Position numbers and translations under genes: made by a program
In this document: positions 25,248 to 33,313 of the stretch, in pieces
Position numbering within the stretch: position 1 is the first letter of the stretch
Layout of the letters: the number at the start of each line of letters is the position of its first letter
From: Candidatus Stoquefichus sp. SB1
GTDB taxonomy: Bacteria; Bacillota_I; Bacilli_A; Erysipelotrichales; Coprobacillaceae
Assembly: GCF_001244545.1 (NCBI RefSeq)
Contig: NZ_LN852696.1
Location: forward strand, 992,001 to 1,056,000
DNA length: 64,000 nt
Direction: 5' to 3'
The notes under the pieces: model-generated
Database searches by the model: none
Told to the model about the DNA's origin: nothing
The model's input: the letters and a program-made list of their open reading frames with translations, nothing else

Positions 25248-25559
25248 TTATCCTTTCAACATCTTTTCTAAAGTAGGATAAGGAACAAATCCTAACTGCT
25301 TGTTTATGATATTACCGTTTTTCACAACAAATAAACTTGGAATGGATTGAACATTGAATTTTGCTGCTAATGTAGGGAGAGCATCAACATCAACTTTTAC
25401 AACTGTTGCTTCAGGATGTTCATCAGCTAATTTATCAATACTCGGTGCTAACATTTGACATGGACCACACCATTTGGCAAAGAAATCTATAAATAATAAC
25501 TCAGCATTTTGATATAGTTCTAAAAATTCATTTTCATTTGGATGTAATACTTTTGACAT
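25248..25559 (-). CDS. trxA: thioredoxin (operon copy)
   Basis: 103 aa with the active site FFAKWCGPCQML and the cis-proline in SIPSLFVVK; a standard cytosolic thioredoxin. It is sandwiched between an RclA-like flavoprotein and the CcdA-TlpA fusion, so it is likely the shuttle feeding the membrane protein. A second copy, similar around the active site, lies at 41270. Confidence 0.92.
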   Translation of the reverse strand: MSKVLHPNENEFLELYQNAELLFIDFFAKWCGPCQMLAPSIDKLADEHPEATVVKVDVDALPTLAAKFNVQSIPSLFVVKNGNIINKQLGFVPYPTLEKMLKG

Positions 25560-25575
25560 AATTCATCTTCCTTTC

Positions 25576-26895
25576 TTATATATTGAATAAATCATTGAGA
25601 GCTTCACTCATTGATGGATGAGTAAAGATGTGATTTCCAATATCCTGATATTTTAAATTTTGATTCATAGCAAGTTGAACAAAGTTAATCATTTCTTCAC
25701 TATGTTCACATAATAAGACACAACCTAAAATAGCATCTGTTTTTGTATCAATAATAGCTTTTAAGATGCCTTCTGGTTTGCCATCAACATTGGCACGTGG
25801 AATCGCAGCTGTTGGTAATTTAGCAACTTTAACATCATATCCTTGAGCAATAGCTTCTTGTTCACTTAATCCAACGCGAGAGAATGTTGGTGAAATAAAG
25901 ACAGAATAAGGAATATGTCCACGATTGTGAATTGTTCTTGTTTTATTTCCAAAGAGATGATCTTTAACAATACGATAATCATCTAATGAAATATATGTGA
26001 ACTGTAATCCACCTTTGACATCACCCATTGCATAAATGTGAGGAACATCAGTTTGTAAGTAGTCATTCACAATAACATTTCCTCTTTGATCAACTTGAAC
26101 ATCAGTGTTTTCTAAACCTAAATCAGCTGTATTAGCAACGCGGCCAGTGGCTAATAAGACGGCATCAAAACGATCAATATATCCAACATGATCTTGATTG
26201 TATTGAATAACAACTTTTTCACCTTGGTTGCTGACTTCTTGAACACGGCTACTGAATTTAAAGTGTACGCCTTGATTTTCCAAAATATGTTGAATTTCTA
26301 AAGCGACATCTTCATCTTCACGTCCGACTAAGCGTTCATTGAATTCAAAGACTGTGACATGACTACCATAACGTGCATACATACTGGCAAATTCTAAACC
26401 AATGTAGCCACCACCAATGATTGCCAAATGTTGAGGAAGTTTTGTTTCTTTCATCATCTTATCGCTTGTATAAATATGTTTCGTTTCATGGATTCCTTTT
26501 ATTGCTGGAATGACAGATTTTGAACCTGTATTAATAAAGATATAATCAGCTGAAATATTGTCTTTTCCATTGATTTCAACGGTATGATTATCTATAAATC
26601 TGGCTGTTCCATCAATGATATCTACATTATCTAATTGTGCTAATTTATCATAATTCTTTTGACGTAATTTTGTAATTAAGTTTTCTTTTTGTTCAACAGC
26701 TGCCTGATATTCTTTTGTACCTGCTTGAACAATTAAAGATTTAGAAGGAATACATCCTTCATTAATACATGTTCCACCATACATTTGATTTGATTTTTCA
26801 ATTAAAGCAACTTTTTTACCACGCTTTGCAAGATCTCCTGCCAACGTTTTTCCACCTTTACCAAATCCAATAATAATTGCATCATAATGTTTCAT
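25576..26895 (-). CDS. rclA: RclA-like pyridine nucleotide-disulphide oxidoreductase (hypothiocyanous acid reductase type)
   Basis: 439 aa flavoprotein. FAD motif IIIGFGKGGKTLAGDLAK, redox pair YGGTCINEGCIPSKS, NAD(P)H motif IGGGYIGLEFASMYA, and dimer-interface motif FTHPSMSEALNDLF. Long stretches follow E. coli RclA (GDVKGGLQFTYISLDDYRIV, IPYSVFISP), closer than to mercuric reductase or lipoamide dehydrogenase, and there is no N-terminal HMA domain. RclA-type enzymes reduce HOSCN and related oxidants with NAD(P)H. First gene of a four-gene thiol-stress operon. Confidence 0.78.
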   Translation of the reverse strand: MKHYDAIIIGFGKGGKTLAGDLAKRGKKVALIEKSNQMYGGTCINEGCIPSKSLIVQAGTKEYQAAVEQKENLITKLRQKNYDKLAQLDNVDIIDGTARFIDNHTVEINGKDNISADYIFINTGSKSVIPAIKGIHETKHIYTSDKMMKETKLPQHLAIIGGGYIGLEFASMYARYGSHVTVFEFNERLVGREDEDVALEIQHILENQGVHFKFSSRVQEVSNQGEKVVIQYNQDHVGYIDRFDAVLLATGRVANTADLGLENTDVQVDQRGNVIVNDYLQTDVPHIYAMGDVKGGLQFTYISLDDYRIVKDHLFGNKTRTIHNRGHIPYSVFISPTFSRVGLSEQEAIAQGYDVKVAKLPTAAIPRANVDGKPEGILKAIIDTKTDAILGCVLLCEHSEEMINFVQLAMNQNLKYQDIGNHIFTHPSMSEALNDLFNI

Positions 26896-26925
26896 TTTCT
26901 CAAGACCTCCTTTGTCTACGATATC

Positions 26926-26954
26926 ACTTTAACATAGTAACTTTATAAAATCAA
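26926..26954 (-). promoter_or_regulatory. promoter of the rclA-trxA-ccdA/tlpA-hxlR operon
   Basis: On the minus strand: -35 TTGATT (plus 26949-26954), 17 bp, -10 TAAAGT (plus 26926-26931); start codon 31 bp downstream behind AAAGGAGG. Confidence 0.55.
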
Positions 26955-27017
26955 GTAATATGAATAAATAAAGTATTTGGTTTTTTTTCGTGATTTATTT
27001 TTTTCATGTCTTTTATA

Positions 27018-27026
27018 TGGTACAAT
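27018..27026 (+). promoter_or_regulatory. extended -10 promoter of the UPF0145-like pair
   Basis: TG-G-TACAAT, with only a T-rich -35 area; AAAGGAGGG and the start codon at 27047 follow. Confidence 0.5.
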
Positions 27027-27046
27027 GAAAACAAAGGAGGGATAAC

Positions 27047-27307
27047 ATGATTGTTTCTACATTATCAACTTATCCAGGTAAGAAAGTGGTCAAAGATTTA
27101 GGCATTGTTTTTGCGTATGATGATGCTATAAGAATGACTAGGATAGCTATGAATATGGATAAGTATTTAAATCATGCATTAGATTATTTAGGAGAGAAAG
27201 CAAAAGAAAGAGGGGCTAATGCTGTTTTAGGAATATGTTTTGATGTAAGAGATACAATGAAACCGATGTTAATGGGGACAGCGGTAATTTTGGAGGATGA
27301 AGTATGA
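27047..27307 (+). CDS. UPF0145/YbjQ-like protein, first of a tandem pair
   Basis: 86 aa. [21 protein letters not shown] at the N-terminus and [20 protein letters not shown] in the C-terminal half match the YbjQ/UPF0145 (heavy-metal-binding-like) fold, but it is shorter than the usual ~105 aa: the helical middle is reduced. Function of the family is unproven; pentamer formation is known for some. It overlaps the second copy by 4 bp (ATGA). Confidence 0.65.
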   Translation: MIVSTLSTYPGKKVVKDLGIVFAYDDAIRMTRIAMNMDKYLNHALDYLGEKAKERGANAVLGICFDVRDTMKPMLMGTAVILEDEV

Positions 27308-27555
27308 TTATTTCCGCTTTACCCTATTATAAGGATAATGAAATTGTTGAAGATTTAGGGTATATTTATGCATTTGATGATCAGATGATGTTTTCTAGAA
27401 CTGTCGATGATAGTATGGAAGAGGCAATGAAAGCACTGAGTCTAAAAGCTAAGAAACGTGGAGCCAATGCTGTTTTAAGTGTCCATGCACTTATTAATGA
27501 AAAATCACGTATTATGCTGTGTGGACAGGCTGTTTTATTGGCTGATAAAGAATAA
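27304..27555 (+). CDS. UPF0145/YbjQ-like protein, second of a tandem pair
   Basis: 83 aa, a diverged duplicate of the preceding gene: [39 protein letters not shown] and a C-terminal GQAVLL strand. Overlapping start suggests one-to-one production, possibly as a mixed oligomer. Followed by a terminator before the rnf operon. Confidence 0.62.
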   Translation: MIISALPYYKDNEIVEDLGYIYAFDDQMMFSRTVDDSMEEAMKALSLKAKKRGANAVLSVHALINEKSRIMLCGQAVLLADKE

Positions 27556-27584
27556 GAGGATTTTGTCATAGTGTGTCATTTGAT

Positions 27585-27634
27585 GGAAAATAACAGAGAA
27601 TTGGAAAATATTGTTTGTTATTTTTCCTTTTTTT
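27585..27634 (+). terminator. intrinsic terminator after the UPF0145-like pair
   Basis: GGAAAATAACA (27585-27595) pairs with TGTTATTTTTCC (27616-27627) with one bulge, followed by TTTTTTT. Confidence 0.7.
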
Positions 27635-27727
27635 GTCTAATAAATAATTATTGATAAAAAAAACGTTTATTTTGCTTTTCTAAATAAGAAATTGACTCGT
27701 GAAAAGGTTCCCAAAATGAAAAGTTGA

Positions 27728-27736
27728 TGTTATAAT
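27728..27736 (+). promoter_or_regulatory. extended -10 promoter of the rnf operon
   Basis: TG-T-TATAAT. No good -35 at the right distance (TTGACT near 27691 is too far). The start codon of rnfC is 29 bp on, with GGAGGG. Confidence 0.6.
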
Positions 27737-27765
27737 GTATAAGTAAAAAGATATGGAGGGATACA

Positions 27766-29073
27766 ATGTCGATTTTATCTGGAAAAGGAAAAGTGAAATT
27801 AAATGGACAAAAAGGTTTAACAAAAGATAAACCTATTTTATCTATTGAAGCACCTGACGTTGTTTATATTCCCCTTGTTTTGGGAGTCGCAACTGATTTT
27901 GATGTTCATGTCAAAGAAGGCGATCATGTATGTATAGGAACAAAAATTGCAACTCGTAAGAGTATGTATGTACCTATCTATTCATCTGTTTCTGGAACAG
28001 TTAAGGGAATTGAAAAACGTATGCATGCTTCAAAAAGATTGCAACAGCATATTGTCATTGAAAATGACCATAAAAATGAGAGAGTGAAAGCATATGAAGT
28101 GAAAGATCCTGATCGTATGAGTCAAGAGGATGTCTTCAATGCGATTAAAGAATTAGGAATTGTTGGTTTAGGTGGGTCTGGATTCCCAACTTATATTAAA
28201 TATTCTCATACAGAAAATATTGAAACAATCTTAATTAATGGTGTGGAATGTGAACCATTCTTAACAAGTGATCATCTTGCAATGAAAAGAGATATTAAAG
28301 CTTTGTTTGATGGAACACAATATTTAATGAAAGCTGCTGGAGCAAAGAATGCAGTTATTGCGATTAAAGAACATAAACCAGACTTAATGGAATTATTGGT
28401 TGAAGAAGCAAAGAATTACAGCAATATTGAACCAAGAGAAGTTCCTGATCGTTATCCAATGGGATGGGAGAGAGTTTTGGTTGAAACTGTCTTTAAAAAA
28501 GAATATGATAAGTTACCTGCTGAAATTGGTGTTATTGTTAATAACTCATCAACGGCAATTGCCTTATCAAAAGGTATTCGTAATGGTGAACCAATAACTC
28601 ATAGAGTTGTGACTTTCTCTGGTAATGGATTGAAAAATCCTCAAAATGTCGAAGTTGCAATTGGAACACCAGTCAACTATATTGTTGAAAAAATTGGTGG
28701 CTATATTGATGAAGACTGTGATGGATTCTTAGTTGGTGGTGGACCAATGATGGGAAAATCAGTCATGAATGATACATTTGTGATTTATTCTCATAATAAT
28801 GCAATTACAGTGATGAAGAAAGAAGACATCAAACCTTTACCATGTTTAAAATGTGGTGAATGTACATTACATTGTCCTGCTCATTTACAGCCAGTACGTA
28901 TTATGCAAGGTGAAAAAGCAGCCAATGTAGAATTGATTGAAAAATTAGAAGTTGATCGTTGTGTTGAATGTGGTATGTGTACTTATATTTGTCCAAGTAA
29001 GATTGAAGTGACAGATATGGTGGCGAAAGCAAAACGTCGTTATCAGTTAGCACAAAAGAGAAAGAATGCGTAG
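27766..29073 (+). CDS. rnfC: Rnf complex subunit C
   Basis: 435 aa peripheral subunit that exchanges electrons with NAD(H). GLGGSGFPTYIKY is the FMN/NADH-binding glycine-rich loop, a SLBB-type region follows, and two 4Fe-4S motifs lie near the C-terminus (CLKCGECTLHCPAHLQP and CVECGMCTYICPSKIEV). Length matches clostridial RnfC. First gene of rnfC-D-G-E-A-x-B, the order usual in Bacillota apart from the extra small gene. Confidence 0.93.
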   Translation: MSILSGKGKVKLNGQKGLTKDKPILSIEAPDVVYIPLVLGVATDFDVHVKEGDHVCIGTKIATRKSMYVPIYSSVSGTVKGIEKRMHASKRLQQHIVIENDHKNERVKAYEVKDPDRMSQEDVFNAIKELGIVGLGGSGFPTYIKYSHTENIETILINGVECEPFLTSDHLAMKRDIKALFDGTQYLMKAAGAKNAVIAIKEHKPDLMELLVEEAKNYSNIEPREVPDRYPMGWERVLVETVFKKEYDKLPAEIGVIVNNSSTAIALSKGIRNGEPITHRVVTFSGNGLKNPQNVEVAIGTPVNYIVEKIGGYIDEDCDGFLVGGGPMMGKSVMNDTFVIYSHNNAITVMKKEDIKPLPCLKCGECTLHCPAHLQPVRIMQGEKAANVELIEKLEVDRCVECGMCTYICPSKIEVTDMVAKAKRRYQLAQKRKNA

Positions 29074-29087
29074 GGAGGATTATATAG

Positions 29088-30938
29088 ATGAAGATTACTT
29101 TACAAAGAACATCACCAAATTATCGTCAAAAACTCTCTACACATAGAATTATGAGAGATTTGACAATCGGATTATTAGTGATTGTTGCTTATTCATTATA
29201 CAATTTATATTATAACTATACATCTAATGAACCATTAATAACAGCTGCTTTAATTTATGGTGTCTCTATTGTTGTGGGACTTGTTACAGAAGCTGTATGG
29301 GGATTAGTTCATAAAACAAATGTATTAGAACAAATAAAAAATGGGTTTCCTTGGGTTACATCAATTATTTTTGCATTGACATTACCTATTGGAACACCAC
29401 TATATGTTGTAGCCATTGGCTCATTTATTTCTATTTTCTTAGGAAAATTAGTATTTGGTGGTTTTGGACAAAATATCTTTAATCCAGCTTTAGTTGGACG
29501 TGTGATTGTTCATTTATCTTTTGGTGATAAGTTATTACCTTATATTGAAGCGATGAAAGGTGCAAGTGGTGCTATTGATATTACAACATCTGCAACACCA
29601 GCAGCAATGCTTGCTGGAACAAACTGGATGGGTGGCGATGGATTTAGCTATACACTCACTGACTTGTTGCTAGGAAATCATGGTGGAACATTAGGTGAAA
29701 CATGTATTTGGCTTATCTTATTAGTTGGAATTGTTTTAGTTGTGAGACGTGTTTTTGATGCCAGAATTCCAGTTGCTTATTTAGGTACAATTTTGGTATT
29801 AAGTGAAGTCTTTGCATTAGTATGTGGGTTAGATCCTGTAACTTATCCATTAACACAATTATGTTTAGGTGGAGTTGTCTTTGGGGCTGTCTTTATGGCT
29901 ACTGATCCAGTGACATCACCAACGAGTCCGCTTGGTAAGATTGTTTACGGTATTTGTTTAGGTTTCTTAACAATGATTATTCGTTTGAAAGCCAATTATC
30001 CTGAAGGTGTGCTTTTCTCTATTCTTATTATGAATATGTTAACACCACTTATTGATTCATTTATTCTTGGTAGAACAAATACAAGAATGGCAAAACAATG
30101 GTTAACTGTTGGACTTTCTTTAGCTATTGCTGGTGGTTGCGTTGCTGGTATTGGTAATGGTATCCAAAGTGATATTGCTGCTGCTGAAGCAAAAGCTGCT
30201 GAAGAAGCAAAGAAAAAAGAAGAAGCTGAAAAGAAAAAAGCTGAAGAAGAAGCCAATGCATTTAACTTTAAGGTATTAGAAGAAATTGATGGTGGATACA
30301 TCATGGAAACAACTGGATATTCTTCTGATAAACCAATGAAAATTGAAGTCAAGATTTCAGGAGATACAGTGAAATCTGTTAAAGTTTTAGAAGCACCAGG
30401 TGAAACTGAATATTATGGAGCTGAACTTGTTAAAGGAACTGATAAGGCATCAACAGAAGCAAAAGCTTTCTATGATAAGTTCTTAACTGGAGAATTTAAG
30501 ACAAGCGATATTGATGGTGTAGATACAGCAACGGGTGCAACAATGACAACAAAAGGAATTGTTAATGCAATTAAAGGTGCAATTGTTATGTCACAAATTG
30601 AACGTGAAGTGAAAGGTGACACTTATGTATATACAATCAGTGAAGCTGGATATAGTGCTGATAAACCAATGAAAATGAAGATTACAGTGGATAAAGCAAA
30701 AGAAACTGTAACAAAAATTGAATTCTTAGATGCATCAGGTGAAACTGAATATTATGGTGCTGAACTTGTCAAAGGAACTGATAAAGCTTCTGATAAAGCC
30801 AAAGCATTCTATGATAAATATTTAGCACAGCCATTCCAATATGCAGATATTGATGGTGTTGATACTTCAACTGGAGCAACAATGACAACGAAAGGAATTG
30901 TAACTGCAATTAGAAAAGCAATTGCAGCGACAAAATAG
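29088..30938 (+). CDS. rnfD: Rnf complex subunit D fused to two FMN-binding domains
   Basis: 616 aa against about 310-350 for ordinary RnfD. Residues 1-355 are the membrane subunit, with the flavinylation region ATDPVTSPTSPLGK (about 271-284). Residues 362-390 form a charged Ala/Lys/Glu helix. Residues about 393-500 and 508-616 are two similar FMN_bind domains, each with a covalent-flavin motif: DTATGATMTT (479-488) and DTSTGATMTT (592-601). The two repeats share YYGAELVKGTDKAS. This subunit could hold up to three covalent flavins, with the extra domains outside the membrane. Confidence 0.9.
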   Translation: MKITLQRTSPNYRQKLSTHRIMRDLTIGLLVIVAYSLYNLYYNYTSNEPLITAALIYGVSIVVGLVTEAVWGLVHKTNVLEQIKNGFPWVTSIIFALTLPIGTPLYVVAIGSFISIFLGKLVFGGFGQNIFNPALVGRVIVHLSFGDKLLPYIEAMKGASGAIDITTSATPAAMLAGTNWMGGDGFSYTLTDLLLGNHGGTLGETCIWLILLVGIVLVVRRVFDARIPVAYLGTILVLSEVFALVCGLDPVTYPLTQLCLGGVVFGAVFMATDPVTSPTSPLGKIVYGICLGFLTMIIRLKANYPEGVLFSILIMNMLTPLIDSFILGRTNTRMAKQWLTVGLSLAIAGGCVAGIGNGIQSDIAAAEAKAAEEAKKKEEAEKKKAEEEANAFNFKVLEEIDGGYIMETTGYSSDKPMKIEVKISGDTVKSVKVLEAPGETEYYGAELVKGTDKASTEAKAFYDKFLTGEFKTSDIDGVDTATGATMTTKGIVNAIKGAIVMSQIEREVKGDTYVYTISEAGYSADKPMKMKITVDKAKETVTKIEFLDASGETEYYGAELVKGTDKASDKAKAFYDKYLAQPFQYADIDGVDTSTGATMTTKGIVTAIRKAIAATK

Positions 30939-30949
30939 GAGGGTTATTT

Positions 30950-31483
30950 ATGAAGAAAATTATAACATTAGCTCTTTTCCTTGCGGTTGTTGCTGGACTT
31001 TCTGGAGCAGCTTTGTCATTTGTTTTTCAAATGACAGATCCTGTTATTCAGGAAGCAAAAATTGCAAGTGAGAAAGAAAACTTAGTTAAGATTTATACAT
31101 CTGGTGAAGAATTTAAGGCAGTTGAAACAAACTTAACTGATTATCCTGCTATTCAAGGTGTTTATGAAGCGAGCAGTGGTGGAACTGTAAAAGGTTATGT
31201 CTATAAATGTAGTGTTGTAGGATATGGTGGAGCAAGTACACCTATTCAATACTTAATTGCTTTAGATCAAGATGGAACTTATAAAGGTTATGAAGTTCTT
31301 GATAAAAGTGGTGAAACAAATGGTTTTGGTTCTAAAATTGGCGATGCTGATTTTAAGAACGGTATTGTAGGAAAAAATATTGGTGACTCTATTGATACAA
31401 TCTCTGGGGCAACAATATCATCAAGTGCAGTTGTTAGTGGTATCGAACAGGCAACTGCTCATTACGAAGAAAATTTGAAATAG
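30950..31483 (+). CDS. rnfG: Rnf complex subunit G
   Basis: 177 aa. One N-terminal membrane anchor (residues 5-25) and an extracytoplasmic FMN_bind domain with the covalent-FMN motif DTISGATISSSAVV near the C-terminus; SGETNGFGSKI is also conserved. Normal length. GGAGGG ribosome site, 11 bp after rnfD. It needs an ApbE flavin transferase, which is not in the window. Confidence 0.92.
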   Translation: MKKIITLALFLAVVAGLSGAALSFVFQMTDPVIQEAKIASEKENLVKIYTSGEEFKAVETNLTDYPAIQGVYEASSGGTVKGYVYKCSVVGYGGASTPIQYLIALDQDGTYKGYEVLDKSGETNGFGSKIGDADFKNGIVGKNIGDSIDTISGATISSSAVVSGIEQATAHYEENLK

Positions 31484-31496
31484 GGAGGGAACATAG

Positions 31497-32147
31497 ATGA
31501 AAAAATTTGATATCTTCAAAAAAGGTTTACTGATTGAAAATCCAATCTTTGTCTTATTGTTAGGTCTATGTTCAGCTCTAGCAATTACAACAAATTTAAC
31601 AAATGCAGTTGGTATGGGAATGGCTGTTATTTGTGTCTTAATTATGAGTAATGTGATTATTTCATTATTGAGAAAAATCATTCCTAATGAAATTAGAATT
31701 CCTGTCTTTATCGTAATTATTGCCACATTAGTTAAATGTGTACAAATGTTAATGAATGCTTATACTCCTGCTTTATATGAATCATTAGGGGTATTCATTC
31801 CATTAATTGTTGTGAACTGTATTATTCTTGGAAGAGCTGAAAGTTTTGCTTCTAAGAATGGTGTCTTTGATTCTTTCTTAGATGCTTTAGGAATGGGATT
31901 AGGATATACTTTTGCAGTTGTTGTGATTTCATTCTTTAGAGAATTGATTGGAACAGGAGGATTATCTTTATATAATCCATTTGATGCAAGTCAAGTTATC
32001 TTTGAATTTAAGATTATTAGTGATTATGCCGTTTCATTGTTTACACAACCAGCAGGTGCATTTATCACTTTAGGTTGTATCCTTGCTTTTATTCAATTCT
32101 TAAGAGTGAGAAAAGAAAACAAAGCAAAGAAAGTGGAGGTAAAATAG
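31497..32147 (+). CDS. rnfE: Rnf complex subunit E
   Basis: 216 aa, six membrane helices. Conserved ENPIFVLLLGLCSALA, FIPLIVVNCIILGRAE (with the Fe-S-ligating cysteine shared by RnfA and RnfE) and FREL. Antiparallel homologue and partner of RnfA in the ion-translocating core. Confidence 0.93.
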   Translation: MKKFDIFKKGLLIENPIFVLLLGLCSALAITTNLTNAVGMGMAVICVLIMSNVIISLLRKIIPNEIRIPVFIVIIATLVKCVQMLMNAYTPALYESLGVFIPLIVVNCIILGRAESFASKNGVFDSFLDALGMGLGYTFAVVVISFFRELIGTGGLSLYNPFDASQVIFEFKIISDYAVSLFTQPAGAFITLGCILAFIQFLRVRKENKAKKVEVK

Positions 32148-32148
32148 T

Positions 32149-32721
32149 ATGGAATTGGTCAGTTTATTTATTGGATTAACTTTTGTGAATAACGTTGTTT
32201 TAAGTAAATTCTATGCTGTTTGTCCATTGCTTGGGGTTTCTAAGAAACCTAAGAATGCTTTAAACATGGGATATGCTGTTACATTTGTTATTTTTGTAGC
32301 ATCAATTGTGACATATGCTCTTTATCATGGTGTATTGGAACTATTAGATATTACTTATTTAGATTTAATTACATTTATCTTGGTTATTGCTTCTTTAGTC
32401 CAATTTGTTGAAATGTTCTTAAAGAAAACAAGTCCAGAGATTTATAAATCAATGGGAGTTTATTTACCATTAATTACAACAAACTGTGCTGTTTTGGGTG
32501 TTGCATTAGACAATATTAGTGCAGGTTATGGGATTGTACAAGCAGCTGTAGCTGGATTAGCAGTTCCAATTGGATTTACTATTGTTATTTATGTGTTTGC
32601 AACAATTAGAGAAAGATTAGATATCGCTAATGTTCCTGAAAGTTTTAAAGGAACTCCAATTGCATTAATTACTGCTGGTCTTATGGCATGTGCACTTGCC
32701 GGAATCGCAGGTCTTGTTTAA
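32149..32721 (+). CDS. rnfA: Rnf complex subunit A
   Basis: 190 aa, six membrane helices; NNVVLSKFYAVCPLLGVS and YLPLITTNCAVLGVAL carry the two conserved cysteines of the intramembrane Fe-S cluster. Starts 1 bp after rnfE, and its stop overlaps the start of the small gene. Confidence 0.93.
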   Translation: MELVSLFIGLTFVNNVVLSKFYAVCPLLGVSKKPKNALNMGYAVTFVIFVASIVTYALYHGVLELLDITYLDLITFILVIASLVQFVEMFLKKTSPEIYKSMGVYLPLITTNCAVLGVALDNISAGYGIVQAAVAGLAVPIGFTIVIYVFATIRERLDIANVPESFKGTPIALITAGLMACALAGIAGLV

Positions 32722-32894
32722 TGAATATTTGGGCGTTTGTTTGGCTAGCCATTTTGGTTGCTGTCTTTATTGGAACGTATTTATTGAATAAAAATACCCC
32801 TAAACCTGAAGGGTGTGAAGATATGAGTGAGTGTGGAGGATGCAATAATATAGCATGCTCTCATCACAGTGCTCATCATGAGGAGGAAGACTAA
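32721..32894 (+). CDS. 57-aa Cys/His-rich membrane peptide encoded inside the rnf operon
   Basis: Starts in the last base of the rnfA stop (TAATG) and ends 1 bp before rnfB, so it is locked into the operon. Residues 4-22 form one membrane helix. The C-terminal tail has four cysteines (C32, C38, C41, C46) and four histidines (H48, H49, H52, H53), then an acidic end. This resembles the tails of FeoB-associated Cys-rich membrane peptides in style, but no family is certain. A metal- or Fe-S-binding partner of the Rnf complex is inference. Confidence 0.72.
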   Translation: MNIWAFVWLAILVAVFIGTYLLNKNTPKPEGCEDMSECGGCNNIACSHHSAHHEEED

Positions 32895-32895
32895 G

Positions 32896-33207
32896 ATGAA
32901 TATTAGTGCTGTTTTATCATTGGTGGCTATTGGAGCGGTGCTTGGTGCTATTTTAGGTATTGCTAATAAGTATTTAATTGTTGAAGAAGATAACCGCATT
33001 GGTGAAGTTATGGAAATGTTACCTGGTGCCAATTGTGGTGGTTGTGGTTATCCTGGATGTTCTGGATTTGCTAATGCACTTGTTGAAGGTGAAGCGAAAA
33101 AAGTTTCTGCTTGTGTCGTAAGTAATCAAGAAACAAGAGAAAAAATTTCAACTTATTTAAATGAAACACCAGGGCCAGATGGTCAACCGGTGAAAGTTAC
33201 TATTTAA
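32896..33207 (+). CDS. rnfB: Rnf complex subunit B, short form without ferredoxin domains
   Basis: 103 aa against roughly 190-330 for other RnfB proteins. It keeps the N-terminal membrane helix (residues 5-25) and the first Fe-S domain (GANCGGCGYPGCSGFANAL with a further cysteine in SACVVS), but the C-terminal 4Fe-4S ferredoxin-like domains that receive electrons from ferredoxin are absent. The stop is followed at once by a good terminator, so this is not a sequencing frameshift into a longer gene. Ribosome site AGGAGG; start at 32896. Confidence 0.85.
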   Translation: MNISAVLSLVAIGAVLGAILGIANKYLIVEEDNRIGEVMEMLPGANCGGCGYPGCSGFANALVEGEAKKVSACVVSNQETREKISTYLNETPGPDGQPVKVTI

Positions 33208-33219
33208 TCAAGAAGAATG

Positions 33220-33252
33220 AAGAATCATGAATAAAAATCATGATTCTTTTTT
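33220..33252 (+). terminator. intrinsic terminator of the rnf operon
   Basis: AAGAATCATGA (33220-33230) with TCATGATTCTT (33238-33248), followed by T run. Confidence 0.88.
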
Positions 33253-33313
33253 TGAGCAAATTTTTTGTAATTGGGTATACTTAGGTGTAGAATAGTTAGC
33301 GAGGTGAATGAGG

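Noticed and set aside
29996-30352. Long antisense open frames (for example opposite rnfD, the DUF1846 gene and the RsmF-like gene)
   Set aside because: They lack ribosome sites and family motifs, are rich in Ser/Phe/Ile or His as expected for shadows of A/T-rich genes, and lie wholly inside strong genes.
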